A DNA stretch of 64,000 nucleotides from Pseudomonadota bacterium (GTDB taxonomy: Bacteria; Pseudomonadota; Gammaproteobacteria; Steroidobacterales; Steroidobacteraceae). The notes beneath the pieces are model-generated. The model saw only the letters and a list, made by a program, of their open reading frames with translations, was not told the origin of the DNA and searched no databases. Within the stretch, counting starts at the first letter, position 1. Each line of letters opens with the position of its first letter. This document shows positions 19,737-28,628 of this stretch, in pieces. The position numbers were made by a program, and so were the translations under genes. The DNA is taken from NCBI GenBank assembly GCA_025356815.1, contig JANXQL010000007.1:1-64000 (forward strand), written 5' to 3'.

Positions 19737-21677
19737 ATGCCGCACGCCCCGACCCCGTACGCTTCGCGACGCCTGGCGGCACGGTCAATTCTGCTGGCGG
19801 TGGCGCTGTCGGCGTGGTCACAGACGGGGTGGGCGGCAGCGCCTGCCGCGGTGGACTGGCCGACCTACGGAGGCGACCCGGGTGGAATGAAGTATTCCGC
19901 ACTTGCCGACATCGATCGCAGTAATGTCGCCGGGCTGAAGCTCGCCTGGCGCTGGACGACGGGGGAGGGGCCGCTGCCGGAGCACGGCACGTCGCCGGGC
20001 ATCTTCGAGGCGACTCCGGTCGTCGTCGATGGCGTCATGTACCTGAGCACCCCGTACAACCGCGTTGTTGCACTGGACCCGGCCTCCGGACACGAGCTGT
20101 GGTCATACGACCCGCGCGCCTACGACGATGGGCAGGTGCCGAACGGGATGGGCTTCGTGCATCGTGGGATTGCAACCTGGCGCGACGCCCGCAGTCACGC
20201 CCTGCGGATCCTGATCAATTCGCGCTATCGCCTGATCGAACTGGACGCGAAGACCGGCCGGCCCGTGGAGGGCTTCGGCGAGCACGGTGTCGTCAACCTC
20301 CTCGCCGGTCTGCAGTGGCAGGTCGACCCGCGGCACTACACCAATACCTCGCCCCCGGTCGTCTATCGCAACCTCGTGATCGTCGGTAACGGCGTTGCCG
20401 ACCGGTTGATCTATCGCAAGGACCCACCCGGCGACGTACGCGCCTACGATGCTCGAACCGGGCGGATGGCGTGGACCTTCCATACGGTGCCGCGGGATGG
20501 CGAGCCCGGCACCGAAACGTGGACCAACGGCGCGAACCGTCATACCGGCCACACCAACGTGTGGACGCCGATGTCGATCGACACGGCACGCGGGTTGCTG
20601 TACTTGCCGGTGAGCACGCCGAGCAACGACTTCTACGGCGGCAATCGCCCGGGCGCGAACCTCTACGGCGACTCGCTGGTCTGTCTCGATGCCGCGACCG
20701 GCCGACGTCGCTGGCATTACCAGCTCGTTCATCACGGCCTGTGGGACTACGATCCGCCCGCGCCACCGTCGCTGGTCACCCTTGAGCACGGCGGCAAGCG
20801 CGTCGATGCGGTGGTACAGCTGACCAAGCAGGGGCTCGTGTTCGCATTCGATCGCTCGACCGGCCGGCCACTCTGGCCGATCGAGGAGCGTCCGGTTCCC
20901 CCGAGCGACGTCGCCGGCGAGCAGGCCTGGCCGACGCAGCCGTTCCCGACCGGACTGCCTGTGCTCGTGCCGCAGGGGGTCTCGCTCGACGATGCCACCG
21001 ACCTCACCCCTGCGCTGCATGAGGAGGCGCTGGCGGTGCTGCGCCAGCTCAAGCTGGGTCCGATGTATACGCCGCCGAGCTTGCGTGGCACCGTCGTCCG
21101 CCCGGGCATCATCGGTGGCGCCGACTGGGGCGGCGGCGCATTCGACCCGCGATCGGGCGTTCTTTACGTGAAGGTCAATGACAACGCGGAGATCGTGTAT
21201 CCGGACCTCACCGACGCCGAGGGCAACGTCCCCGACGTTGGCCCGAACGACTCGAGCGAGGTATCGCTCCTGCTGCGCCACCGCGTTCCGGCGCTCAAGC
21301 CCCCCTACGCCTATCTGGACGCCCTCGACCTCAACCACGGGCGGATGCTGTGGCAGGTCCCGTTCGGCGACAACGAGGCGATTCGCCGGCATTCGGCGCT
21401 CAAGGGCGTGGCGCTGCCGCCTGCGCTCGGCGCGGTGGGCACCGCGGGTGTCATTGTCACCGCTGGCGGACTTGTGTTCGCAGGTGGCGGCGATACCGCC
21501 TTTCATGCAGTCGACACGCGCACTGGAAGGGACCTGTGGCGCTACTCGACCGACGAGCTCAAGACCACGGGTACCCCGATGACCTACCGCGTGGATGGCC
21601 GGCAATACGTCGTGATCGCCGTCGGCGGGCCCGGCCCGGGCGCCGCGTTGCTCGCGTTCGCGCTCGAGCCCAGATGA
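19737..21677 (+). CDS. PQQ-dependent dehydrogenase, soluble periplasmic type
   Basis: A 646-residue eight-bladed beta-propeller quinoprotein. A signal peptide (MPHAPTPYASRRLA to WAAAPA) is followed by DWPTYGGDPGGMKYS, the standard start of the PQQ domain. Several tryptophan-docking repeats are visible (for example DLWRYSTDELKTTGTPMTYRVDGRQYVVIAVGG). I see neither the adjacent Cys-Cys of methanol/ethanol dehydrogenases nor the N-terminal membrane helices of Gcd, so it best fits the glucose-dehydrogenase-like soluble group. The substrate is probably a sugar or alcohol. It is fused by ATGA overlap to a small cytochrome c gene, its probable electron acceptor. No pqq biosynthesis genes are in the window. 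Confidence 0.9.
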   Translation: MPHAPTPYASRRLAARSILLAVALSAWSQTGWAAAPAAVDWPTYGGDPGGMKYSALADIDRSNVAGLKLAWRWTTGEGPLPEHGTSPGIFEATPVVVDGVMYLSTPYNRVVALDPASGHELWSYDPRAYDDGQVPNGMGFVHRGIATWRDARSHALRILINSRYRLIELDAKTGRPVEGFGEHGVVNLLAGLQWQVDPRHYTNTSPPVVYRNLVIVGNGVADRLIYRKDPPGDVRAYDARTGRMAWTFHTVPRDGEPGTETWTNGANRHTGHTNVWTPMSIDTARGLLYLPVSTPSNDFYGGNRPGANLYGDSLVCLDAATGRRRWHYQLVHHGLWDYDPPAPPSLVTLEHGGKRVDAVVQLTKQGLVFAFDRSTGRPLWPIEERPVPPSDVAGEQAWPTQPFPTGLPVLVPQGVSLDDATDLTPALHEEALAVLRQLKLGPMYTPPSLRGTVVRPGIIGGADWGGGAFDPRSGVLYVKVNDNAEIVYPDLTDAEGNVPDVGPNDSSEVSLLLRHRVPALKPPYAYLDALDLNHGRMLWQVPFGDNEAIRRHSALKGVALPPALGAVGTAGVIVTAGGLVFAGGGDTAFHAVDTRTGRDLWRYSTDELKTTGTPMTYRVDGRQYVVIAVGGPGPGAALLAFALEPR

Positions 21678-21988
21678 GCGCGCGCCAGCGACGCATCGTT
21701 GCGTGGATGCTCGTGGCCGGCAAGCTCGGCCTCCTGTCGATCTTCGTTGCCAGCGCCCAGACCGGACCTGCGCTGCCGGAAGGCGCCGGCCGGGCGCTCG
21801 CGGAACGCACCTGCAGCCAATGCCACTCGCTGGAGCTCGTGCTGCGCCATCGCATGACGCGCCACCAGTGGGAAGCGCAATTGGACACGATGATCGCGAA
21901 AGGCGCGAAGATCGCCGACGAGGACTTCGAGCCGTTGGCGGACTACCTGTCGAGCTACCTTGGCCCATCGGCGCTGAAGGAGCCTTAA
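21674..21988 (+). CDS. Small exported c-type cytochrome
   Basis: A 104-residue monoheme cytochrome. Residues 1-29 form a signal peptide or anchor. The heme site is CSQCH (C47, C50, H51), followed by helices carrying a candidate axial Met (DTMIAKGA) and the C-terminal FEPLADYLSSYLG helix typical of class I cytochromes. Its ATG overlaps the stop of the PQQ dehydrogenase gene, so they are translationally coupled; it most likely accepts electrons from that enzyme and passes them to the respiratory chain. It is too short to carry a second domain. Confidence 0.9.
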   Translation: MSARQRRIVAWMLVAGKLGLLSIFVASAQTGPALPEGAGRALAERTCSQCHSLELVLRHRMTRHQWEAQLDTMIAKGAKIADEDFEPLADYLSSYLGPSALKEP

Positions 21989-21990
21989 GC

Positions 21991-23241
21991 TCAGCGGCGG
22001 GCGCCGACCCACTTGTAGACGACGCCGCCGCGCATCACGAACACGACGCGCCGGACGGCCGACAGGTCCCGCAACGGGTCGCCGTCGAGCGCGATGATGT
22101 CAGCGGCGAGCCCCGGCGCGAGTCGACCGATCTGATCGCCCAGCCCGATCGCCTCGGCCGCAAGCGCATTGGCCGAGACCAGCGCTGCCATCGGCGCCTG
22201 ACCGCAGCGCCGCACGCGGCCGACGAACTCCTCCGCGTTGCGGCCATGGGCGCCGGCCGTCGCATCGGTCGAGAACACCACCTTGGCGCCAGGCGTGTGC
22301 ACGGCGATGTAACAGACGCGCTCGTCCTCGGGCAGGTCATGCAGCATCGTCTGCATCCCCGCCTCGCTGTAGTTTCCGATACCGATGTATCGGTCCTTGT
22401 TGTCGATGTAGTTCTGCACCACGAGTCCGACCTGCGGGCTCAGGTACGCGCCCGCGGCCACGGCCGCCTCGATGTCCTCCCGCGACGCGTAGGTCGCGTG
22501 CTCGATCTCGCGGCAGCCGGCGCGCGCCGCGGCCGAGACCTGTGAGCGGTAGGCATGCACCATCGAGCGCAGGCCGACCGCGCTTGCCTCGTCGCACAGC
22601 ACCTGCAACTGGTGCTCGTTGAACGTCGGCAGCGCTCCCACGCGCTGGCTGGAGGAGGCGAAGATCTTGATCAGGTCGGCTCCCTGCGCCTTGCGCGTGC
22701 GGACCATCGCGCGCAGCGTGTCGTCACCAAGGGAGGCGTCGCCCTCGATCCAGCCCAGCGAGGTCAATACCCGGGGGCCTGGAAAGCCGTGGTCGCGGAT
22801 CGCATCGCGAAGCGGGGCCTCGCTCGGGTCTCCGACTGACTGCACCGTCGTGAACCCACCCATCAGCGTGTCCCACGCGGCCGCGGCGATGCCGGTCGCC
22901 GTGTCAAGGGGAGGCTCCGTTTCGGTCGCGATGCGGCCATCGCGATCAAAGTGGTAGGCGAGGTGCACGTGGGTGTCGATCCAGCCTGGCAGTACCGTGT
23001 AGCCGCGCAGGTCGATAAGCTTGGTGCCCGCGGTCCGCAGCGCGGCAAGGCTCGTGATTCGGCCGTTCTGGACGCCGATGCGCGCGTGACGCAGGCGCCC
23101 ACCCTGACCGTCGAGCGCCATGTCCGTCAGAATCAGCACCGGCGCCGGCGCCGGCGGCGGTGGTACCGGCGCGGCACTGGCAACCCACGCGGCCGGTACC
23201 GTCAGCAGCAGGGCGAGGCAGGCGAGACTCGGTCGGATCAT
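21991..23241 (-). CDS. Exported amidohydrolase
   Basis: A 416-residue amidohydrolase-superfamily enzyme with a signal peptide (MIRPSLACLALLLTVPAAWVASA). Metal-binding landmarks are DTHVHLAYH, a carbamylated-Lys region (ADLIKIFASS), His residues in MVHAYR and EHATY, and the Asp in FSTDATAGAHG. This pattern resembles the imidazolonepropionase/Xaa-Pro or Xaa-Arg dipeptidase-like branch, which often processes dipeptides. The exact substrate is not determined. It converges on the cytochrome gene with a 2-bp gap and is divergent from the DUF885 gene. Confidence 0.88.
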   Translation of the reverse strand: MIRPSLACLALLLTVPAAWVASAAPVPPPPAPAPVLILTDMALDGQGGRLRHARIGVQNGRITSLAALRTAGTKLIDLRGYTVLPGWIDTHVHLAYHFDRDGRIATETEPPLDTATGIAAAAWDTLMGGFTTVQSVGDPSEAPLRDAIRDHGFPGPRVLTSLGWIEGDASLGDDTLRAMVRTRKAQGADLIKIFASSSQRVGALPTFNEHQLQVLCDEASAVGLRSMVHAYRSQVSAAARAGCREIEHATYASREDIEAAVAAGAYLSPQVGLVVQNYIDNKDRYIGIGNYSEAGMQTMLHDLPEDERVCYIAVHTPGAKVVFSTDATAGAHGRNAEEFVGRVRRCGQAPMAALVSANALAAEAIGLGDQIGRLAPGLAADIIALDGDPLRDLSAVRRVVFVMRGGVVYKWVGARR

Positions 23242-23384
23242 CGGCGTTTCCTCGTGGCAGTCGGATCAGCCGCGGCGCTGCGGATCTCCTGGCGAAGAGT
23301 AACGCGTCCGGCAGGGTCGGGTCCCGTTGCCGGAACGCCCGGCATCGCCGACACTCTGCGCCCACCTGTCCCGAGGAGTCGTCG

Positions 23385-25235
23385 ATGCCCCCCAGTCATT
23401 CGAAAGCCCCGGCCGCCGTCGCCCGCTTCCTTGTCACCCTCGCGCTGTGGGGGACCTTGGGCTGCACGACCGCGATTGCCGCGACGGCCGCCCCCAACGG
23501 CGCGAGCGTCGCGCTGCACCGGCTCATGGACGCACAGTTCGAATGGGGCTTGGCGCAGTTTCCGGAGCGTGCCACTACGCTCGGCGACCATCGCTACGAC
23601 GATCAGCTGACCGACCGCTCGCCGGCTGCGATCGCGGCTCGCCGCGGCCACCACCGGCAGTTTCTGGCGGCGGTTCGTGCGATCGACCGCTCGCGCCTGC
23701 AAGGCGAGGATCGCGTGTCGTGGGACGTCATCGAGTTCACCGCGAGCATCGACGTGCGCGGCGACGAGCTGCTGCAATCGGCACCGGGCGCGACCGGCAT
23801 GCCGTTCTCGGCGGATGATTCGCCGCTGGCAGTCACACCCATGTCCGGGCCGCAGTTCGACCTGCCGCAGCTGGCACGCGCGACGCGATTCCAGACGGAG
23901 GCCGACTATCGGCACTACATTGCCCGACTGAACGCATTGCCGAAGAGCCTGCGGCAGCTCCAGGCCGTGCTCGAGGCGGGTAGAACTGCCGGCTGGATGC
24001 CGCCGAAAGCCGCGCTGACGCGTCTCGTCGGCCAGTACACGCCGCTGCTTGCAGTCGAGCTTGCCCACCATCCGCTGTATGCACCGTTCCGGTCCTATCC
24101 AGCGGACATCCCCGTCGCGACGCAGGCTGCACTCAGCCAGGCGGGTGACGAGGCCCTGCACGCTGCCGCGATTCCGGCCCTGCAGGCGTTGCGCGACTAC
24201 CTCGCGAACAGCTGGGTTCCGGCCGCGCGCGAAACGCTTGGCGCCACGCAGCTGCCGCATGGCGCCGACTATTATCAATGGTCGCTGCAGCGCTACAACA
24301 CCACGCGGATGACGGCCCAGTCCATCCACGACCTCGGCCTGCGCGAGGTCGCACGCCTCGACGCCGAGATGCGGGTGATCATGAAGGAGGTCGCCTTCAA
24401 CGGCACGGTGCCCGAGTTCCGCGAGTTCCTGCGCACTGACAAGCGCTTTCAGTTCGCCACCGCCGAAGAGGAGCTCGTGGCGTTCCGCGACATCGCCAAG
24501 CGCGTCGATCCGCAGCTACCGAGCCTGTTCGTCGAGCTACCGCGGGTTCCGTACGGCATCCGTCCGATGTCGCCAGAGGAGGGCAACAATGCGCCGCATT
24601 ACATCGCAGGCGCTCTGGATGGGTCGCGGGCCGGCTACTTCGAGGCGAACACCAACAATCTCGCCGCCTGGCCGAAGTGGACGATGGATGCTCTGTTCCT
24701 GCACGAGGCCGTACCCGGCCATCACCTGCAGATCGCCCGCGCCCAGGAAATGCCGGGATTGCCGAAGCTTCGCCGCCAGTATGGCAACTCCGGCTTCAAC
24801 GAGGGCTGGGGTCTCTACTCGGAGGGGCTCGGCAAGGAGCTCGGACTGTACGCCGACCCCTACTCGCGATTCGGGCGACTGACGCTCGAGGCACATCGCG
24901 CCTGCCGCTTGGTGGTGGACACAGGCATGCACAGCCTGGGCTGGACGCGGTCGCAGGCCATCGACTACCTGATCGAGCACGCGTTACTCGAGCGTGGCTT
25001 CGCCGAGGCCGAAGTGGACCGCTATATCGTCTGGCCCGGCCAGGCGACCGCGTACAAGGTGGGTGAGCAGGACATTCTCGCGAATCGGGCCAAGGCGCGA
25101 GCGGCGCTGGGTGCGAAATTCGACATTCGCCGCTTCCACAATGCGGTGCTCGACCACGGCGCGCTGCCGCTGATGGTGCTGGATCATGTCATCGACGATT
25201 GGATCATCGCCGAGCAAGTCCGGTCGGCCGAGTGA
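23385..25235 (+). CDS. DUF885 family exported metalloprotease-like protein
   Basis: A 616-residue protein with a lipoprotein- or Sec-like leader (hydrophobic run ending LGCTTAIAAT). The central-to-C-terminal motif HEAVPGHHLQ matches the HExxxGH zinc-site pattern of this family, followed about 40 residues later by NSGFNEGWGLYSE, which supplies a third ligand. DUF885 proteins resemble M32-like carboxypeptidases, but a function is not firmly established for most. The ATG at 23385 has CGAGGAG about eight bases upstream. It may be co-transcribed with the next gene. Confidence 0.88.
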   Translation: MPPSHSKAPAAVARFLVTLALWGTLGCTTAIAATAAPNGASVALHRLMDAQFEWGLAQFPERATTLGDHRYDDQLTDRSPAAIAARRGHHRQFLAAVRAIDRSRLQGEDRVSWDVIEFTASIDVRGDELLQSAPGATGMPFSADDSPLAVTPMSGPQFDLPQLARATRFQTEADYRHYIARLNALPKSLRQLQAVLEAGRTAGWMPPKAALTRLVGQYTPLLAVELAHHPLYAPFRSYPADIPVATQAALSQAGDEALHAAAIPALQALRDYLANSWVPAARETLGATQLPHGADYYQWSLQRYNTTRMTAQSIHDLGLREVARLDAEMRVIMKEVAFNGTVPEFREFLRTDKRFQFATAEEELVAFRDIAKRVDPQLPSLFVELPRVPYGIRPMSPEEGNNAPHYIAGALDGSRAGYFEANTNNLAAWPKWTMDALFLHEAVPGHHLQIARAQEMPGLPKLRRQYGNSGFNEGWGLYSEGLGKELGLYADPYSRFGRLTLEAHRACRLVVDTGMHSLGWTRSQAIDYLIEHALLERGFAEAEVDRYIVWPGQATAYKVGEQDILANRAKARAALGAKFDIRRFHNAVLDHGALPLMVLDHVIDDWIIAEQVRSAE

Positions 25236-25258
25236 GACGAGTGTTACGCACGCGGGGC

Positions 25259-26305
25259 ATGCGCGCGTCCATGTACGGCCTGGCGGCGACGCTGCTGGGT
25301 CTGTGCGCCATCATCGACATGGCGCGGGCAACGCCGCCCGCCGTGCCGGTGCGGGTGTTGATCGTCAACATGTTCCTCGTCGAATCCGGACCCTGGCTCG
25401 CAGCGTTGTCGGCAACGCGCCAGATCCCGGTTCCTGGCCTGCCGACGGGCAACCCGTTCGTGCGCTGCACCGCCGACAATGTCTGTCAGGTCTCGGTCGG
25501 CATGGGCCACGCCAATGCTGCGGCGTCCATAACCGCGCTGGTCTATAGCGGGCGCTTCGACCTGCGCCGGACGTACTTCCTGCTCGCCGGCATCGCCGGC
25601 ATCGATCCCGCGCAGGGCACGATCGGCACGGCGGCTTGGGCCCGCTACGTTGTCGACATCGGCCTTGCCCACCAGATCGATGCACGCGAAATGCCGTCTG
25701 GCTGGGCATCGGGGTACTTCGGGCTCTTGGCCGACGCGCCCGGCTCGAAGCCGCGGCTCACCTACGGGACCGAGGTCTATCGTCTGAACGAGGCACTGCT
25801 GCAGCATGCGCTTGCGCTCAGCGCGGGGGTGACGCTGTCGGATAGCGAGGACGTGCGTAGCTATCGCGCCCACTACCCGGGACTGCCTGCGAACGGGCCA
25901 CCTGCGGTGGTCCAGTGCGACACGGCGACGAGCGATACGTGGTGGTCAGGGAGCGACATCGGCCAGCACGCGCGGCGCTGGACCTCGCTGATGACCGACG
26001 GCCAGGGCATTTACTGCACCTCGCAGCAGGAGGACAACGCGGTGCTCGCTGCGCTCGAGCGGGGCGCCCGCTCTGGGCTCGTCGACATCGGGCGCGTCGC
26101 CGTGCTCCGCACCGGCTCCGACTTCGATCGGCCGTTTCCGCACCAGAGCGTGATCGATTCCATGTTGCGCCAGCGCGAAGTTACTGGCGGCTTTCGTATC
26201 GCCGCCCAGAACCTAGTCATCGCCGGCATGCCGCTGGTCACCGAGATTGCGACGCACTGGGGCAGCTGGCGCGACGGCGCCCCGGCGACGCCTCTCGAAC
26301 GCTAG
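25259..26305 (+). CDS. Purine nucleoside permease (NUP) family protein
   Basis: About 348 residues of the NUP family, named from a yeast/fungal purine nucleoside permease; bacterial members are soluble, exported proteins with a nucleoside-phosphorylase-like fold. After a hydrophobic leader (MYGLAATLLGLCAIID) the mature part begins PVRVLIVNMFLVE. Family motifs SVGMGHANAAASITAL, GIAGIDPAQGTIG and LRTGSDFDRP are present. I placed the start at the ATG at 25259; a GTG at 25232 that overlaps the DUF885 stop and an ATG at 25274 are alternatives. It is probably in an operon with the DUF885 gene. Function is uncertain. Confidence 0.82.
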   Translation: MRASMYGLAATLLGLCAIIDMARATPPAVPVRVLIVNMFLVESGPWLAALSATRQIPVPGLPTGNPFVRCTADNVCQVSVGMGHANAAASITALVYSGRFDLRRTYFLLAGIAGIDPAQGTIGTAAWARYVVDIGLAHQIDAREMPSGWASGYFGLLADAPGSKPRLTYGTEVYRLNEALLQHALALSAGVTLSDSEDVRSYRAHYPGLPANGPPAVVQCDTATSDTWWSGSDIGQHARRWTSLMTDGQGIYCTSQQEDNAVLAALERGARSGLVDIGRVAVLRTGSDFDRPFPHQSVIDSMLRQREVTGGFRIAAQNLVIAGMPLVTEIATHWGSWRDGAPATPLER

Positions 26306-26458
26306 GGCACCGCACGATGCCGAGGAGGGCAACTTAATCTCGAATGGCACGCCCCGTGCGTTGCCCGTGCAGCGCGCGGCGGGCCCAACCGGTTGCCGAG
26401 CACAACGCTCGCAAGTGTCTGCGCGCCGGCATTTGATCTGGCAGCGGGCGGCCGCTCC

Positions 26459-27535
26459 TCAGCCAGCGCCGAGCGCCCGAACCTTCTCGTCAAGCTGCTG
26501 CAGCAGGTGCCGCCAGGACTTCACGAACGCCTCGGCGCCGTCGCGCTGCAGCGTCCGGGCAAGGGCATCCAGGTCCACGCCTGCTGCGCGGACGCGCGCG
26601 AGTGCGCCATCGGCCCCGTCGGCGGCGAGCACCCCTTGCAGCACGCCGTGACCGGCGAAGGCCCGTAGCGTGTTCTCGGGCATCGTGTTGATCGTGTCCG
26701 GCGCTGCGAGCGCGCTGACATACAGCGTGTCCGGTGCGGCAGGATCCTTGACGCCGGTGCTGGCCCACAGCAGCCGCTGCGGCCGCGCGTCCTGCGAGGC
26801 GAGCACGCGCCAGCGCGCGGAGGCGAGCAGCGCGCGGTATGCGGCGTAGGTTTGACGGGCGACTGCGATCCCGAGCGTGTTGTGGAGCTCCGGCGGCAGC
26901 CGCGCATTGGCAGCGACGTCCCAGCGACTGACGAACAGTGATGCGACCGACGCGACTGAAGGGTCCAGTCCCGCCTCTAGTCGCCGTTCGACGCCGCGCA
27001 GGTACGCCTCGGCGGCGGCGAGGTAGTGCTCGCACGAGAACAGCAGTGTCACGTTGACCGGAACGCCGGCAAAGATCGCCTCCTCGATCGCCGGTATCGA
27101 CGCCGGCGTTCCCGGGATCTTCACGAACAGATTCCGACGCCGTGCCTCGGCCTGGATCTGCAGCGCTGCGGCGAGGCTTCCCTGCGTGTCGGAGGCCAGC
27201 AGCGGCGAGATTTCCATCGACACCCAGCCGTCGATTCCACCCGTCGCATCGTGGATGGGACGGAAGAGATCCGCGGCCCGTCGCAGGTCGTCCAGAGCCA
27301 GGGCCGTGAACAGCGCCTCGCCGCGCAGACCGGCCTTTGCGCGCACTGCGACGTCCACGTCGTAGGCGGTCCCCGACCCAATGGCGGCGTCGAAGATGCT
27401 CGGGTTGGAAGTGAGTCCGGTCACGGACAAGTCGGCGATATAGCGCGCCAGCGTCCCCTCGTCGAGCAGCGTGCGGGTAATGTTGTCCAGCCAAAGGCTC
27501 TGGCCCGTCGCGGCGAGACTTGAGGTCGGATTCAT
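26459..27535 (-). CDS. tal: Transaldolase
   Basis: A 358-residue class I aldolase that moves dihydroxyacetone units between sugar phosphates in the pentose phosphate pathway. It opens with TLLDEGTLARYIADLSVTGLTSNPSIFDAAI, typical of the longer bacterial Tal branch. The Schiff-base Lys is in NLFVKIPGTPASIPAI. SWDVAAN-like and LWASTGVKDP motifs follow in the usual order. Cytoplasmic. Located downstream of the LysR gene on the same strand with a 91-bp gap; no functional link is evident. Confidence 0.94.
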   Translation of the reverse strand: MNPTSSLAATGQSLWLDNITRTLLDEGTLARYIADLSVTGLTSNPSIFDAAIGSGTAYDVDVAVRAKAGLRGEALFTALALDDLRRAADLFRPIHDATGGIDGWVSMEISPLLASDTQGSLAAALQIQAEARRRNLFVKIPGTPASIPAIEEAIFAGVPVNVTLLFSCEHYLAAAEAYLRGVERRLEAGLDPSVASVASLFVSRWDVAANARLPPELHNTLGIAVARQTYAAYRALLASARWRVLASQDARPQRLLWASTGVKDPAAPDTLYVSALAAPDTINTMPENTLRAFAGHGVLQGVLAADGADGALARVRAAGVDLDALARTLQRDGAEAFVKSWRHLLQQLDEKVRALGAG

Positions 27536-27626
27536 GGCGCTTTCACTCTATTGGCAAGGGCAGACGGCGAGGCCCGCGTCCTATTGTTGAGCCGCCGCGC
27601 CACCCGGTGTCGGGCGGCGACGAGCG

Positions 27627-28523
27627 TCACCCGCGGTGCGCCGCAGTGATCTCCAGCAGCCAGTCACGAACGGCGGCGACGGTGCTTTCCCGGATCCGCA
27701 CCGAATCCGCCTCCAGCCGGTAGCGTGTGCTGGGCAGCTCAGCGACGAACAGTAACACCAGTCGGCCAGAGGCCATCAGGTCGTCCGCGCCGACGCGTGA
27801 GGACAACACCGCGCCGTTCCCATCCACCGCCGCGGCCAGTGCGAGCGAAGTATCCGAAAACGTCGCACCGGCAAACGCCGTTCCAGGCGAGATCCTCGCG
27901 CCTGCGGCGATGAGCCAGGCGCGCCAACCAACCGGCTCCTCGTCGTGCAGCAGCGGCCAGCCGGCGAGCGCCGCGGCTGAGAGTGGTGGCCCACCGAGCC
28001 GCGCAATCAGCGCCGGTGCCGCGAGCGCGACGAGGCCATCCTCGAGCAGCGTGACGGAGGCTGCCGTCCCTTGGTCCGGCCGGGTCGTGACCAGCAGGTC
28101 AACTTCGTCCTCGGCAACATTCACTGCGCGACCGGAGGTGTCTATCCACAGGTCAATGTCCGGACAACGCTCGCGCAGCTGGCCGAGCCGCGGCAGCAGC
28201 ATCCCGCGGCCGAAGGCGGCATCACAGTACAGAATCACCGAGCGGGGGTTCGCATACGGTGCGAGGCGCTCGAATCCGGCATCGAGCGTGCGCAGTACCT
28301 TGGCGACGGTCTGGGCAAGGTCCCGGCCCGCGTCGGTCAGCCGCACGGACCTGCCGATGCGCCTGAATAGCGGCTGGCCGAGCTCGCTCTCGAGGGTGCG
28401 CACCTGATGGCTTACAGCCGACTGCGTGACGTTCAGCACCGCCGCCGCGGCTGCGAACGACCCCAGCCGTGCCGCGGCCTCGAAGCCCCGCAGCGCGGCG
28501 AGTCCTGTATGCGGGGGAGACAT
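27627..28523 (-). CDS. LysR-type regulator (GcvA-like), probably of polyamine genes
   Basis: A 298-residue LysR-type transcription factor. Residues 1-60 form the winged helix (ALRGFEAAARLGSFAAAAAVLNVTQSAVSHQVRTLE), in the GcvA style. Residues about 95-295 are the periplasmic-binding-protein-like effector domain. It is divergent from aguA with a 105-bp AT-rich region that carries a canonical T-N11-A palindrome, so it probably regulates itself and the agmatine/putrescine genes. Effector unknown; agmatine or putrescine is a guess from context. Confidence 0.9.
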   Translation of the reverse strand: MSPPHTGLAALRGFEAAARLGSFAAAAAVLNVTQSAVSHQVRTLESELGQPLFRRIGRSVRLTDAGRDLAQTVAKVLRTLDAGFERLAPYANPRSVILYCDAAFGRGMLLPRLGQLRERCPDIDLWIDTSGRAVNVAEDEVDLLVTTRPDQGTAASVTLLEDGLVALAAPALIARLGGPPLSAAALAGWPLLHDEEPVGWRAWLIAAGARISPGTAFAGATFSDTSLALAAAVDGNGAVLSSRVGADDLMASGRLVLLFVAELPSTRYRLEADSVRIRESTVAAVRDWLLEITAAHRG

Positions 28524-28532
28524 GAACGAAGG

Positions 28533-28547
28533 ATGAATCTATTTCAT
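28533..28547. promoter_or_regulatory. LysR-type box ATGAA-N5-TTCAT
   Basis: A perfect 15-bp inverted repeat containing the T-N11-A motif lies 10 bp upstream of the LysR-type gene and about 80 bp upstream of the aguA start. The surrounding 105 bp is notably AT-rich against the high-GC background, as expected for a shared divergent promoter. Autoregulation and control of aguA are inferred. Confidence 0.65.
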
Positions 28548-28628
28548 TGATTAGGCAATAAAGAATCGTTTTTCTTTTGACACCGGGAATGCTCGAATAG
28601 CTCGACGCCGTATATTGAGGAGATCGCC

